Origin: Rugalucina vietnamica
Taxonomy: Eukaryota; Mollusca; Bivalvia; Lucinida; Lucinidae
Assembly (NCBI GenBank): GCA_964017185.1
Contig: OZ024877.1
Coordinates: 444,501-508,500 of the forward strand
Length of the DNA stretch: 64,000 bases
Reading direction: 5' to 3'
Every line of letters begins with the position of its first letter. Positions within the stretch are counted from its first letter, which is position 1. Below the pieces are notes generated by a model, which worked only from the letters and a program-made list of their open reading frames with translations, searched no databases and had not been told where the DNA came from. The translations under genes were made by a program, and so were the position numbers. Of the stretch, positions 32,362 through 41,716 are shown one piece after another.

Positions 32362-32497
32362 TTAAATTTGTAATTTTCTCTGGCTCCATCTTGACAGATT
32401 TAAAGGGTCACTGATGAGGCTTGACTAGCAGAAACCGCGGTATGGCCCATCTCATTAATGTTTTCAATGCTCTCAAGGGGGTTCAGTTTTATTTTTG
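32362..32497 (+). repeat. ribozyme repeat, short copy
   Basis: Starts within the body near TCTGGCTCCATCTTGACAG, includes the hammerhead (32405-32448), then CATCTCATTAATG, CAATGCTCTCAAGG and CAGTTTTATTTTTG. Only one ribozyme is present, so no monomer could be excised from this copy alone. Confidence 0.7.
32405..32448 (+). ncRNA. type I hammerhead ribozyme
   Basis: Self-cleaving RNA fold. Stem I pairs GGGUCA (32405-32410) with UGGCCC (32443-32448) over six pairs including one U-G. The catalytic core is CUGAUGA (32411-32417). Stem II is GCU-UGACU-AGC. GAAA is at 32431-32434. Stem III is ACC-GC-GGU (32434-32441), and predicted cleavage is after A32442 in GUA. A stem III of three pairs with a two-base loop is typical of Penelope-associated and retrozyme hammerheads. 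The G10.1 partner is A rather than C, a weak point. Confidence 0.8.
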
Positions 32498-33545
32498 TTA
32501 CATGTAAAATATCCTTGGTGTAAAATATGGACTTTCGTGTAAGAGTAGCACTTGCGTGTCAGGCAGCCCTGATTCAAACGAGATTAATCTTCTGGAACCT
32601 TTTTTGATGTGCACAATTATGCTAATTAAAACAAACACAGGCCGTGAAGGTGGTGGTGTAGACCCTGGTTGAGACCGGAAAGAAGGCGATACTTCGGGCT
32701 TTACGGCAGACTTATGACTGAACAGCGGAGAAACGGCGGAAAGTCGTTTATCAACTTCATGAGAAAGCCTCCGGATATGTTGATGAGACCCACAAACGAG
32801 TTGGTCCGAGCTTTCTAGCATGTTTCGTCAATTATCCCCGCCTTGGTGGCATCATAAAGTTATGACCCAAACATCTGACTGCCTCGATTGTTTACCCGAT
32901 TTGCACATGACAGGTGATATACGTTTCTTAACCGTAAGAAGCACGTTTTGTACATGTACGTCCCTCGTGCGGTAATTAATAAATATTCATTTTTTACGTT
33001 AAACATTCGTTACTCATACGGTAATATGCGTTAGTTATCCGGTATATGTCCGTTTCTTGTCCGTTACTCATGCGGTTTATGCATTTCTCACACGTTTGGC
33101 GATGGCGTCCGTTCGTATCAAGGCAAATTCCATCACCGGATAAAACTATTTTGCTAAACTATCCATTCGTCATCTAATGGCGCTGTCCGTTCATATGTGA
33201 CTGATGCTATAGCCTTATAATAGAAATACATGATAAGCTCTTCTTCTTTGAAACCGCAGGACCCAAAGCTTGTATATTTGGTATGCAGTAATGTCGCATG
33301 GAGCTTAACATAAATCCTGCTTATCATTTGCATGGGGTTAAAAAATGGCCCAACCCTAGGGGGTCAATATAGGACTGACTTTATATGACGATTTGTTTTC
33401 GATCAAACAAAAATGGCGGACCAGAGTGTAAATTCTAACAAGAGCTATTATGTTGATGTAAGATGTAAGTTGGGACCGGAGCTTCTTGTCTGTTGCTTGG
33501 CCCACCGGGGTTCAACCCGTGTTTTTTCTTTTGCTCCGGGTTTCA

Positions 33546-33826
33546 GCGGAGGTATTCTGAGAAATCAGAAATTCATTAGCGGTTAAGATTCATTTTCTAA
33601 CCAACGTTTATTATTCATTTGGCTCTTTTTGGGAAATGCTAGTCTTTGTATCGACTTTCTTGTTTAAAGTTGCAAAATTACAGTATTACTCTGTGGCTCC
33701 ATTTTGCCAAATTTAAAGAGTCACTGAAGAGGCTTATGTAGCCGAAACCGCGGTATGGTCCATCCCTTTTCTCATTAATACGCTAACCGCTCTTAAAGGA
33801 TCTTGGTTTTATTTTTATTCAGTAAG
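33546..33826 (+). mobile_element. ribozyme repeat inserted in PLE 3' UTR
   Basis: Runs from TTTCAGCGGAGGTATTCTGA through GATTCATTTTCTAACCAACG, GACTTTCTTGTTTAAAG and CTCCATTTTGCCAAATTT to the hammerhead. It then reads CTCATTAATACGCTAACCGC, AAAGGATCTTGG and TTTTATTTTTATT. Its 3' end coincides with that of other copies. Both ends join PLE sequence, showing it moved as a discrete unit. Confidence 0.75.
33718..33761 (+). ncRNA. type I hammerhead ribozyme
   Basis: Stem I GAGUCA/UGGUCC (one A-C mismatch). Core CUGAAGA, where position 7, the tolerant site of the CUGANGA consensus, is A. Stem II is perfect, GGCU-UAUGU-AGCC (33731-33743). GAAA at 33744-33747. Stem III ACC-GC-GGU. Cleavage is predicted after A33755 (GUA). 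Probably still competent, though stem I is weakened. Confidence 0.75.
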
Positions 33827-34318
33827 TTATTCGGCGCCTTCGTCGGCAGCTTACTGAATCAATTGAGTCCTCGTTTCTGATTGTTCAGGGTGGTTATCAT
33901 GATTTATTTGTTTGTCCTTGATGATTCGTTGACTTGTTAGAGATTCACCACGAGGACCGAACAACTAACCTAATGTTTTGATGAGGGTGAGGTTAGGCGC
34001 CTGTAAAACCGGTTTAACCCCCCCCCAGTAATTTTATATTACTGATGCGATGCTTCTGTTGTGGTTCCATTTGTTTTATGTTTTGGAGTTGAATTTTTGC
34101 ACTGTTTGAAACTTATGTACGTTTTCATATTTTTATTTAAGTTCGGGAAACTGAGTGGCCGCCTAATGGGAAATAGCCGCTCACTAGGCTTACGATATGG
34201 TTTTTAAGTATAGGTACCTTATTGTCTATTTGATTTTTCCCACCTCGGTTTTTGGAGTGGGAATTTCTTTTTGATTGTGCATTTTCCTGAGCATTGCCTA
34301 CTTGTACCTTTTTTTCCA

Positions 34319-34483
34319 GGTCACATGACCAAAATAGGCGCTATGTCCATATATGGTAAAACCCTTCAATAATCGTTTGCACTGGACCTGGTGGACTTAT
34401 TTCAACGAAACTTGGCATGTAGCATTTATGAATAAAGCACTTCAATGTATATAAAATCATAAAAAAGTACAATCATAAAAAAG
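34319..34483. repeat. fragment of the GACCTT repeat
   Basis: Contains GGTCACATGACCAAAATAGG, CCATATATGG and TTTCAACGAAACTTGGCATG, which match segments of 30430-31855. A 15-nt local duplication (ATCATAAAAAAGTACA) precedes the PLE terminus. Confidence 0.45.
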
Positions 34484-35555
34484 TACAAGTAGGCAACGAT
34501 CAGGAAAAGGCGCAATCATAAAAATCCCCACTCCAAAAAAGGCGGGAAAAACCAAACTAACAATAAGGTACCTATATCATTAACACATTTCGTAAGCCGA
34601 ATGAGCATTTTTTTCCCAATAGGTGGCCACTCAGTTACATAAACTTAACTAAAATATGATAACATACATTAGGCGCCAACAGCACAAAACATTTTAAACA
34701 CCAAGACCTAAAACAATAAGAACCACCACAGAAGTATCGCCTTGGAACGATCAGCAATAGAAAATTACTGGCGGACTTAAACCGGTTTTACAGGTACCTA
34801 ACCTCACCCTCAGCTTCTGCAGTGGTTCAAAACATCCAGCCAGTTGTTCGGTCCTCGCGGCGAATCTCTAACTAGTCAATGAATCATCATGGACACACAA
34901 ATAAATCATGATAAATTTCATGATGAGTAAAAAACGAGGACCCACAGATTGAGTAAGCTGCCCGACGATGGAGATCCCTGGGCGCCCAATAACTTACTAA
35001 CTCCGGAGCAAAAGAAAAACACCAAGTTGAACCCCGGTGGGCCAAGCAACTGACAAAAAATTCCGGCCCCAACCAACTAAAATGAATAGCTTTATATCGT
35101 GGCCATCATAGAGTCTGACGCCCGACCCACCGTCGTGCAATTAAAGAAGGCAGCATAGTTATCAAACTAAGCATGCAGACTGTCGCATAACATTTAAGTT
35201 ATATCCTATACGTCTGTAACGCGTAATGGTTTTTCCGAATTGAAAAGAAAAATCATTCCTTCCTATTAGTTTCTTAAATTTGTAAACCAAGTCACCATAA
35301 AATTCTGGTTTCGAAAGGCCCTCGCATAAAAGGGTCTTTAGCCCAACATTAAAACTGGAAATCAGCTAGAAGTGTCTGCGATAAAATTAAGAAAAGGTTT
35401 TTCGAAGTTTATGATACCGATAGCTCTGCTGGAGAAGTTTGGATGTTAAACATTTATTTCGCGCATTAAAGTCCACAGCATGATTGCAGACTCTTGAAAA
35501 TTCTTGAAATTGCAGCGATCATGAATGTCTGACTTTCGCTGCCAGTTTTGATAAA

Positions 35556-35601
35556 GGGTCACTGATGAAGGCTCATTACCCGAAATTGTACAATATGGCC
35601 C
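35556..35601 (+). ncRNA. type I hammerhead ribozyme, unit 1
   Basis: Stem I GGGUCA (35556-35561) with UGGCCC (35596-35601). Core CUGAUGA (35562-35568). Stem II GG/CC with a CUCAUUA loop and an A-C mismatch at its base. GAAA at 35582-35585. Stem III AUUG-UA-CAAU (35585-35594). Cleavage is predicted after A35595. Stem II is short compared with the 41565 copy, so activity may be reduced. Confidence 0.75.
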
Positions 35602-35919
35602 ACCTCTCTTTGAATGTTTTTACTGCTTCCAAAGGATCTAACAATTATATTTTATTTGCTATTACTGCAGCTGGTGTTGTGCCGTATGGCGGCCCTAAAA
35701 AGTCTCCCCGTACATCATCCATAGTGCAGATTATATTTTCTTTTGATCCTTTGAGATCAGTGAAGATATTTGGAGTATTACAAATATGTTGTACGTTAAG
35801 AATCATCATCTTAACGGAATTTTGAATATTTGGCCGCTTTGGGAATATTAGTCTTTGATTTAGACTATACTGGTGAAAATCGATCATGAATGTCTGGCTT
35901 TCGCTGCCAGTTTTATAAA

Positions 35920-35965
35920 GGGTCACTGATGAAGGTTCATTACCCGAAATTGTACAATATGGCCC
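35920..35965 (+). ncRNA. type I hammerhead ribozyme, unit 2
   Basis: Same fold as unit 1. GGGUCA/UGGCCC stem I, CUGAUGA at 35926-35932, stem II loop UUCAUUA (unit 1 has CUCAUUA), GAAA at 35946-35949, stem III AUUG-UA-CAAU, cleavage after A35959. All core bases are intact. Confidence 0.75.
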
Positions 35966-36018
35966 ACCTCTCTTTGAATGTTTTACTGCTTCCAAAGGAT
36001 TCAATAATTATATTTTAT

Positions 36019-37020
36019 CTAGCAAACCTAATGAGTTGTAAAATGTATACGCCATAAGAAGCACGGCGAGGAACGTCACCATCCAAAAACGGAAAGTTTA
36101 CTATATCAAAATCAAAGTCATCGCGTTTTTCATAAATTTTAGAAGAAACGAATCCGTTTGCAATAGAAAGATGTAAGTCTAAAAATGGGGCTTCGGTGTC
36201 TGTGTTGTTTGCTTTATTCAACTGTAGTACAGGGGGATAAATTTGTTTGACCATGCCTTCAAAATAAGGATTGTCAATGTTCAAAAGGTCATCGAGGTAC
36301 CTAGAAGTCGAATTAAAAGCCGTGATAACATCAGCTTGGTTGTCATGGTTAAGAAAATCCATGAAGTCTCTTTCGTAGCAGTATAAAAATAGATCAGCTA
36401 CGAGAGGGGCGCAATTAGTACCCATCGGGATTCCAACAATTTGTCTGTATAACTTAGTTCCAAATCTAATATAAACATTATCCAGGAGATAGGATAAGGC
36501 ATCGCATACATTCTGACATGACCAAAGTGTATATCGACTTTGGTCAGAGGAAGTGAAAAATGCTTTTCTATCATTACAGGCCAAATAAAGTGAACCATAG
36601 TTTTTAATGCTCTTTTGAATGTCCACTCTATCAAATCGAGTATTTTTTTTAATCAGATTATGTGGCAATGTGGTATACAGAGTAGAAAAATCGTATGTGG
36701 ACAAGCTCGTCGCACGGAACCCTCTACACTTCAATTTACTGAGCACATCGCCAGAATTTTTTATTGACCAAAACCAAATTTTATTTGAAGTTTCATACAC
36801 CGTCTCACAGTATCGTATGACATGATATTTGATAGCACTAAGACAGGAAGTTAATAATTTAGAAATTCAGTGGTAGCACAAGAACTAGAATTAGCAATAA
36901 ATCTAGCTTTGTACGGTCTTTTGTGAAGCTTAGGTAACCAATACATCGTAGGAAGTTTTTCTTGGCCATTATTGACACAAACAAAAATCTTAACAGGTAA
37001 TTCATTTAAGTGAGCATAAC
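36019..37020 (-). pseudogene. Penelope-like RT fragment
   Basis: Minus-strand peptide from HLNELPVKIFVCVNNGQEKL and MYWLPKLHKRPYKARFIANS, then TYDFSTLYTTLPHNLI (motif A), GIPMGTNCAPLVADLFLYCY (motif B), STSRYLDDLLNID (motif C), NTDTEAPFLDLHLSI and DGDVPRRASYGVYI. Frameshifts lie near 36650 and 36865. The N-terminal VPADK block is missing. About 90% identical to the 13957 copy by eye. Confidence 0.8.
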
Positions 37021-37644
37021 CCTTTGATGATCTTGATCTATCTAAGGTCAACATAGATCGTAATGCATTTGAATGGGAAAAACTATTAAAATGTAATTTA
37101 AAGAGAAAATCTTGCAGGAAATTGACAGTTGGGCTAATTATTTATGTTTCTGAAATACATTGGACCGCAGGGACGCATCTGTCCCCACCCCGGGGCAATA
37201 TACATGTATATTACCAAAAAATTCTTTGATACCACTTGGCCAATCAAATCCAAATTTTTATTAAGCATTTATAGAAATAAGGAACTACTGTAATGTGTGT
37301 ATAAAAATCCAGGTCACATGACCAAAATCACCACCATACTCATATCTGGTAAAAATAACCCAACCCAACTATTTTTCTTTTGTCCAGTGACTTATATGTT
37401 AATTCTCAGGTGAGCTATCGTTGCCCTTGGGCTACTTTTTAATCTGTTGCACTTCCTTACAAATGGAAAGTTCATAACTTTGCACCGCGGAGGTCGACAT
37501 CTCTACTGCATCTGGCAAACTAACTGAAGTCGGAAAATAGATCACGGGTACAAGGTCAAGGTGGATGCTTGACGGATATGTCAGACAGATATCATGCTTG
37601 TAGCGATCACTTTTTGTAGAGAAAAGCAATGTTATTATTGATTA
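37021..37644. other. intergenic with a GACCTT-repeat remnant
   Basis: 37300-37440 has AGGTCACATGACCAAAATC, TATCTGGTAAAAATAACCC and CAGGTGAGCTATCGTTGCCC, the terminal hairpin half of the 30430-31855 family. The rest shows no gene. Confidence 0.45.
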
Positions 37645-37850
37645 ATAAAATATAAAGGTTTGATCCTTTGGAAACAATAAAAACATTCAAAGGGAGATAG
37701 CATGGACTATATTGTGCAATTTCCGGTAATGAACCCTCATCAGCCGGCACAGAAAGCCAGAATATTGTACTGCAATTTCGCAAAATTTATACGAGAGGTC
37801 TAAATCAAAGACACATTCCTAAGCGGGGTCAAATAATTTAAACATTTGGT
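37645..37850 (-). repeat. ribozyme repeat, degenerate copy
   Basis: Minus-strand subfamily B repeat. The hammerhead remnant (37703-37749) has CUGAUGA (37737-37743), GAAA (37720-37723) and a perfect stem III AUUG-CA-CAAU. Stem I strands (GCCGG against UAGUCC) no longer pair and the stem II base is G-G. It is probably inactive. Body segments TCTTTGATTTAGAC and TCTGGCTTTC match 35850-35905. Confidence 0.65.
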
Positions 37851-38289
37851 TTAGGAGCCAATCTGAGATATATAGGTTAATTTTTAAGTTTGCCCCCCCC
37901 CCCCAGGAAGGAAAACTTTGTTACTGTCAGTGGTCAGGGGCATGTCTCTGGTTCTTAGAAAAGCATGTTTTACTAAGTTCCCTGTGGTCATAAGTCTGTA
38001 AACGGCTTGTGCTAGAATAGCTTTTATAAATACTTTTGGTAAAATCCATCCATTTAAAAACAGCGAAAAGCTGGAAATCAAATTTTATCTGACAAGCAAA
38101 GTATAAAAATGGTAGTTTAAAATGCATATTATGAGTGCATATTATGACGTCATAAATCAACCCATACGCGGGTCTCAGGGCGACAAACTGGTTTAAATTG
38201 TTACATATGCCCCAAAGTTTGATTTAAGGTAGGTCGTCACAAATCGTCATTAAATTCCCACGGGACGATTTTTTTTGCCCATTCAACAT

Positions 38290-39190
38290 TGACTTTTATA
38301 ATAGTGGAGCAAATATCATGGGCTATCTTTCAAAGGGGTGGTCTATGGAGTACCACATTTGCTTCTATATACCTAAATGGTTGTCTTGGTCTGTAATTTT
38401 GAAATCCAGCGTTTGCCACCTTGGCAAACCTTGCGTAACTCCAGTATTCAAGATGGTGTCCAAGATGGCTGCCATTTCTAAAAGTGAACCCTATACAAAA
38501 TGCATCATATTTTTCATGTGCTTGCATTGTAATGGTATTTTAATGCCCCTTTTCATGTAAGATTTATGTATTTGTATATTTCAAGCAAAAAAAAACTGAC
38601 AATTTAGGTACAACAGTTATAAAAATCATGTTTAAATTCACAAATGCACGTGCCCAAGGTTTTTCACCTCGGAATGTTTGTTTAATGGCTCATTATTTAT
38701 GATTAGATAGTTATGGCTGCTTTTTTAACTTCTTAAAAGCAGTAAAAAAAGCAGCCTAAAAGATCTGATCATAAGTAATGAGCCATTAATCAAACATTCC
38801 GGGGTGAAAAACCTTGGGCACGTGCATTTGTGAATTTAAACATGATTTTTACAAATGTTTTACCTAAATTGTCAGATTGTTTTCTTGAAATATACAAAGA
38901 CATCATTCTTACATGAAACTGGGCATTGAAATACCATAATGATTACAATGCTAACACATGAAAAATATGATGCATTTTTGAAATAGGGGTTTATTTATAG
39001 AAACGGCAGCCATCTTGGACGCCATCTTGAATACTGGAGTTATGCAAGGTTTGCTAAGGGGGCAAACGCTTGATCTCAAAACTACAGACCAAGACAAACA
39101 TTTTGGTACATAGAAACAAATTTAGTACTCCGTTGATCACCTACTCCTATTTCTAAGCTACTTTTTTAACCATATTTGCTCCAAACATCT
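38290..39190. repeat. very long foldback (about 400-bp arms)
   Basis: Left arm about 38290-38720 and right arm about 38745-39190 are inverted copies joined by a ~25-nt loop (TTAACTTCTTAAAAGCAG region). Matching blocks include GTCTTGGTCTGTA(A/G)TTTTGA, TCCAAGATGGCTGCC, TTCATGTAAGA, CATGTTTAAATTCACAAATG, CACGTGCCCAAGGTTTTTCA and AATGGCTCATTA. The AAGATGG...GGC(G/T)GCC motif is shared with the element at 50262-53890. There is no coding frame. Confidence 0.75.
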
Positions 39191-39479
39191 TAAAAATGGC
39201 GATTTTCAAGTTATTCACACTACCATATGTTTTATTCCTTTATTCAAACACTATGGTCAAGTGTTATGCAGTGCAAAGAATACCGACTTTTCACATCAGG
39301 TAATAGAGTTGTTAGCTATACGTCGAATTTGGTCTTGCCCCTGTATCATTTCAAATACCAGTAATAATGGAATTTCAATCCCTAATGTGGTCATTATCGA
39401 TATAAATGCCACAGAAGTAAACATTACGATTACATGCCCATGTAATATACAGATTTTTTCTAAGCTGTAAAAATTGAAA

Positions 39480-39690
39480 ATTTCATTGGAAAAATTTTGA
39501 TATTTTTAATATTTTTGTCCAAAACGTAAATTGTGTCTACACGTTAGAACCGCCTCGCCAATTTACGTTTTGGAGCAAAAATAAGAAACATAGGTATACC
39601 CCTGCATACCCAAGTTATGCTATGTAAAAGTGAGGTATAAAGGGGTATACACTACACGGACATGTTTTCCTGATGAATATAAACACTATA
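39480..39690 (+). repeat. CACGTTAGAACCGC hairpin family, copy 3
   Basis: Arms CCAAAACGTAAATTGTGTCTA and CCAATTTACGTTTTGGAGC around ACACGTTAGAACCGCCTCG. Then TAGGTATACCCCTGCATACC, GGGGTATACACTACACGGAC and the terminal ATGTTTTCCTGATG. Confidence 0.65.
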
Positions 39691-40270
39691 TGAGACCCCC
39701 ATGCAGTTCATGCCCTATATCTGTTTGTTGCACTGTTGGGATGTAATAGGGTATATGCAAAAGAACTGTATTAAATAAGACTCTTAAAATAATGGTATAA
39801 ATAAATCATTACGTGTACGCCAACAGCATACTCATTTACATTTCCAACTGAACTGAAAACATTGTGTCCGGTGTGAGGCAAGGATCAGTGATTGGTCCGT
39901 TGCTTTACGTATATTTGAATGATATTGATCGACCACCTTGCCATTTTGCTGAGTCTGTTTTCAGCCGTGAAACCATGCTGTCGCATGTATAAACCACATA
40001 AAACTGTCACGTCTCACAATTAAGACCACAATACGTTATTTCATGCGTCATTTATTATAGTTTTTCTGTCCTCAGAAAGCGTTAATGTATTCATAAACCA
40101 TAATTCACTTAAAACTGCGAATACGTATTCCATGCAATGTAGACCAGGATCAGGCTGGTACTTTGATTAATCCGTCACTGTATACATGTTAATATGTAAT
40201 TTCTTTATATATTCCGCCTCTTTATTCGGTAGTTAGCATAATTACGATCCATTCGCGTGTTGAAAATATT
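39691..40270. other. intergenic, nothing recognised
   Basis: A short stretch at 39870-39935 (GTCCGGTGTGAGGCAAGGAT, TATATTTGAATGATATTGA) resembles a LINE RT motif B region (GVRQGSVIGPLLYVYLNDI in frame). It is too short to define an element. Otherwise no gene. Confidence 0.45.
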
Positions 40271-40546
40271 TTACCATCAGTAAAACATGTCCGTGCAATG
40301 TATACCCCCTTAAACCCCACTTTTATATAGAAAAATAGGAGTATGCAGGGGTATACCTATTTTTCTTATTTTTGCTCCAAAACATAGATTGCGGGTACTC
40401 GTTAGAACCGCCTCGCCGAGGCGGTTTAAACGTGTACCCGCAATCTATGTTTTGAGCAAAAATAAGAAAAATATAAAAAATATTCCTCTGAAAATTATCG
40501 ATTTTTGACCTGAAAAAAATTACTGTTTTTCATATGGGCATGTTTT
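40271..40546. repeat. CACGTTAGAACCGC hairpin family, most complete copy
   Basis: Central near-perfect hairpin about 40370-40455 (CAAAACATAGATTGCGGGTA and TACCCGCAATCTATGTTTTG). The apex CGTTAGAACCGCCTCGCCGAGGCGG contains a nested GCCTCGCCGAGGC palindrome. Terminal similarity of TACCATCAGTAAAACATGTC to the reverse of GCATGTTTTCGTAATGATA suggests terminal inverted repeats. Non-coding. Confidence 0.7.
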
Positions 40547-41520
40547 CGTAATGATATTTTACGGTAAAGCTCTACCAACGTAACGTCAGTGTGGTGTCTA
40601 TTTAGAACCCTGTTGTCGTAATTACAGGTAATGAACTAAAATTACCAATGAGACAGGGAATGGTATTGACATCATAACTGTCAAGTTAAAAAAACAAAAG
40701 TTATTCTAATGACAGGTTAAATACTTCCTTAAAGATACATTAAAGAATAAAAATAGAAGGCACATTCTATCACTATATATTTGATGCTCAAGCAACCTAG
40801 TTTCTGAACTGAACAAATATTCTCGATACTAGCATAGTATTTTAAGTGAGAGGTTGTGATCTGGTAAAAGGAATAATATACAAACGTATACGAGATTATA
40901 ACATATTCAAACAGTTGTTCATTGGTGTTGTCATTAAATAATAATTTGGATATACACGATCTTTATTTCCAGTTTTATATAATATTCTTGGATTTGCATG
41001 ATTCTGTGGTCAAACTAGCGTAATGAAAATGTCCTAGCGAACATTGACTTATCAAAAAGGATACTTGCTCTGAATTCCATCATCTGTCTACAAAATGGTA
41101 GGTCATCAATTTAAAATGGCATACATACCGTCGACGTATTTTTAATACTGTTATGCAAATGCAATTTTAGATAGACTTGATTATTAACGGTATAAAAATA
41201 ACTGACTTTGATAAAGGCACTGACTTTAGGTGCACATAACTTTTGGAAGGTGGCTATAGTAGCTAAAAGAATATCAATGGAAATACACAGTATATGAAGT
41301 GTATTGAGCTTGGGAATGTTTGGTACAAATCTAAAGAGCTAAAACAATATCTAAATCAAGTGTCAAATTGTAGAAAGTTTCGAAGCATAAATTTTGCGTT
41401 TTCTTCAGTTGCGTTTTGCATGTATACAGTATTATATTTATTAATGTTCATATTAGCATTTGACATTCGTGGAAAAATAAAAAAAAATGAAAAGGCACTT
41501 CATTCAATAAGATATACTGG
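40547..41520. other. intergenic, nothing recognised
   Basis: AT-rich sequence. A 76-codon frame at 41294-41524 has a hydrophobic centre (FCMYTVLYLLMFILAFDI) but no recognisable family, and it runs up to the ribozyme repeat boundary. Not called. Confidence 0.35.
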
Positions 41521-41712
41521 TTAGTTCCCTTGGAAGCAGAAAAACATTCAAAGTGAGATAGTATGGACTATAATGCGCAATTTCGGATAATGAATCCTCA
41601 TCAGTAACTCTTTTAAACCAGCAACGAAAGCCAGACTATAGTGCTGCAATTTCAAGAATTTATATACATGTACGAGAAGTCTAAATCAAAGACAAATTCC
41701 TAAACGGGGTCA
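41521..41712 (-). repeat. ribozyme repeat, subfamily B
   Basis: Minus-strand copy with body segments TTTGATTTAGACTTCTCGTA and TGGCTTTCGTTGCTGG before the hammerhead, and ATGTTTTTCTGCTTCCAAGG after it. Single ribozyme, adjacent to an antisense PLE terminus at 41717. Confidence 0.7.
41565..41610 (-). ncRNA. type I hammerhead ribozyme
   Basis: Minus strand: CUGAUGA (41598-41604), perfect stem II GGAU-UCAUU-AUCC (41585-41597), GAAA (41581-41584), stem III AUUG-CG-CAUU with one U-U mismatch, and cleavage predicted after the A at 41571. Stem I GAGUUA/UAGUCC has one A-C mismatch. This copy shows the subfamily B stem II in its intact form. Confidence 0.7.
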
Positions 41713-41716
41713 TGTA

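Larger units (their letters stand above)
32030..33190. repeat. region rich in degenerate TCCGTT/CGGT motifs
   Basis: Two blocks (about 32035-32240 and 32930-33190) are crowded with short degenerate units such as GTTAGTTATCCG, GTCCGTT, CGGTACTCGTCC and TCCGTTACTCATGCGG in both polarities. The blocks flank the ribozyme repeat at 32362-32497 and an unrelated stretch. They may be arms of an old inverted element. No coding content was recognised. Confidence 0.4.
33472..34318 (+). mobile_element. PLE 3' region, split by a ribozyme repeat
   Basis: Sense copy from GGGACCGGAGCTTCTTGTCT. It is interrupted at GCTCCGG by a ribozyme repeat (33546-33826) and resumes at AGTTATTCGGCGCC. It runs to the terminus TTGCCTACTTGTACCTTTTT. 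The uninterrupted relatives read GCTCCGGAGTTAGTAGGTTA, so the site is clear. This copy has the C-run variant (ACCCCCCCCCAG). Confidence 0.8.
35493..36018 (+). mobile_element. dimeric hammerhead repeat (retrozyme or PLE terminal-repeat pair)
   Basis: Two direct repeats of about 140 nt (35519-35660 and 35882-36018, ~93% identical by eye) bracket a unique body containing CTGCAGCTGGTGTTGTGCCG, GGCGGCCCTAAAAAGTCTCC and CCTTTGAGATCAGTGAAG. Each repeat holds a complete hammerhead. Predicted cleavage sites at 35595 and 35959 would release 35596-35959, a 364-nt RNA with ends suited to ligation. Animal retrozymes and Penelope terminal repeats are both organised this way, and the sequence cannot decide between them. 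There is no coding potential. It sits inside the PLE at 34484-37020, in the opposite orientation. Confidence 0.8.
34484..37020 (-). mobile_element. PLE with RT, split by a ribozyme dimer
   Basis: Antisense copy from terminus AGTACAAGTAGGCAACGATC, 3' UTR and C-terminal coding (34484-35492), then a 526-bp ribozyme dimer, then RT coding (36019-37020), truncated upstream at HLNELPVK. The target reads GCAGACTCT before and TAGCAAACC after the insert, matching the intact GCAGACTCTAGCAAACC. The insert therefore lies within an otherwise collinear PLE. Confidence 0.85.

Noticed and set aside
39870-39935. Separate LINE at the GVRQGS-like motif
   Set aside because: Only about 20 codons resemble RT motif B. 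No flanking RT motifs were found, so no element is called.
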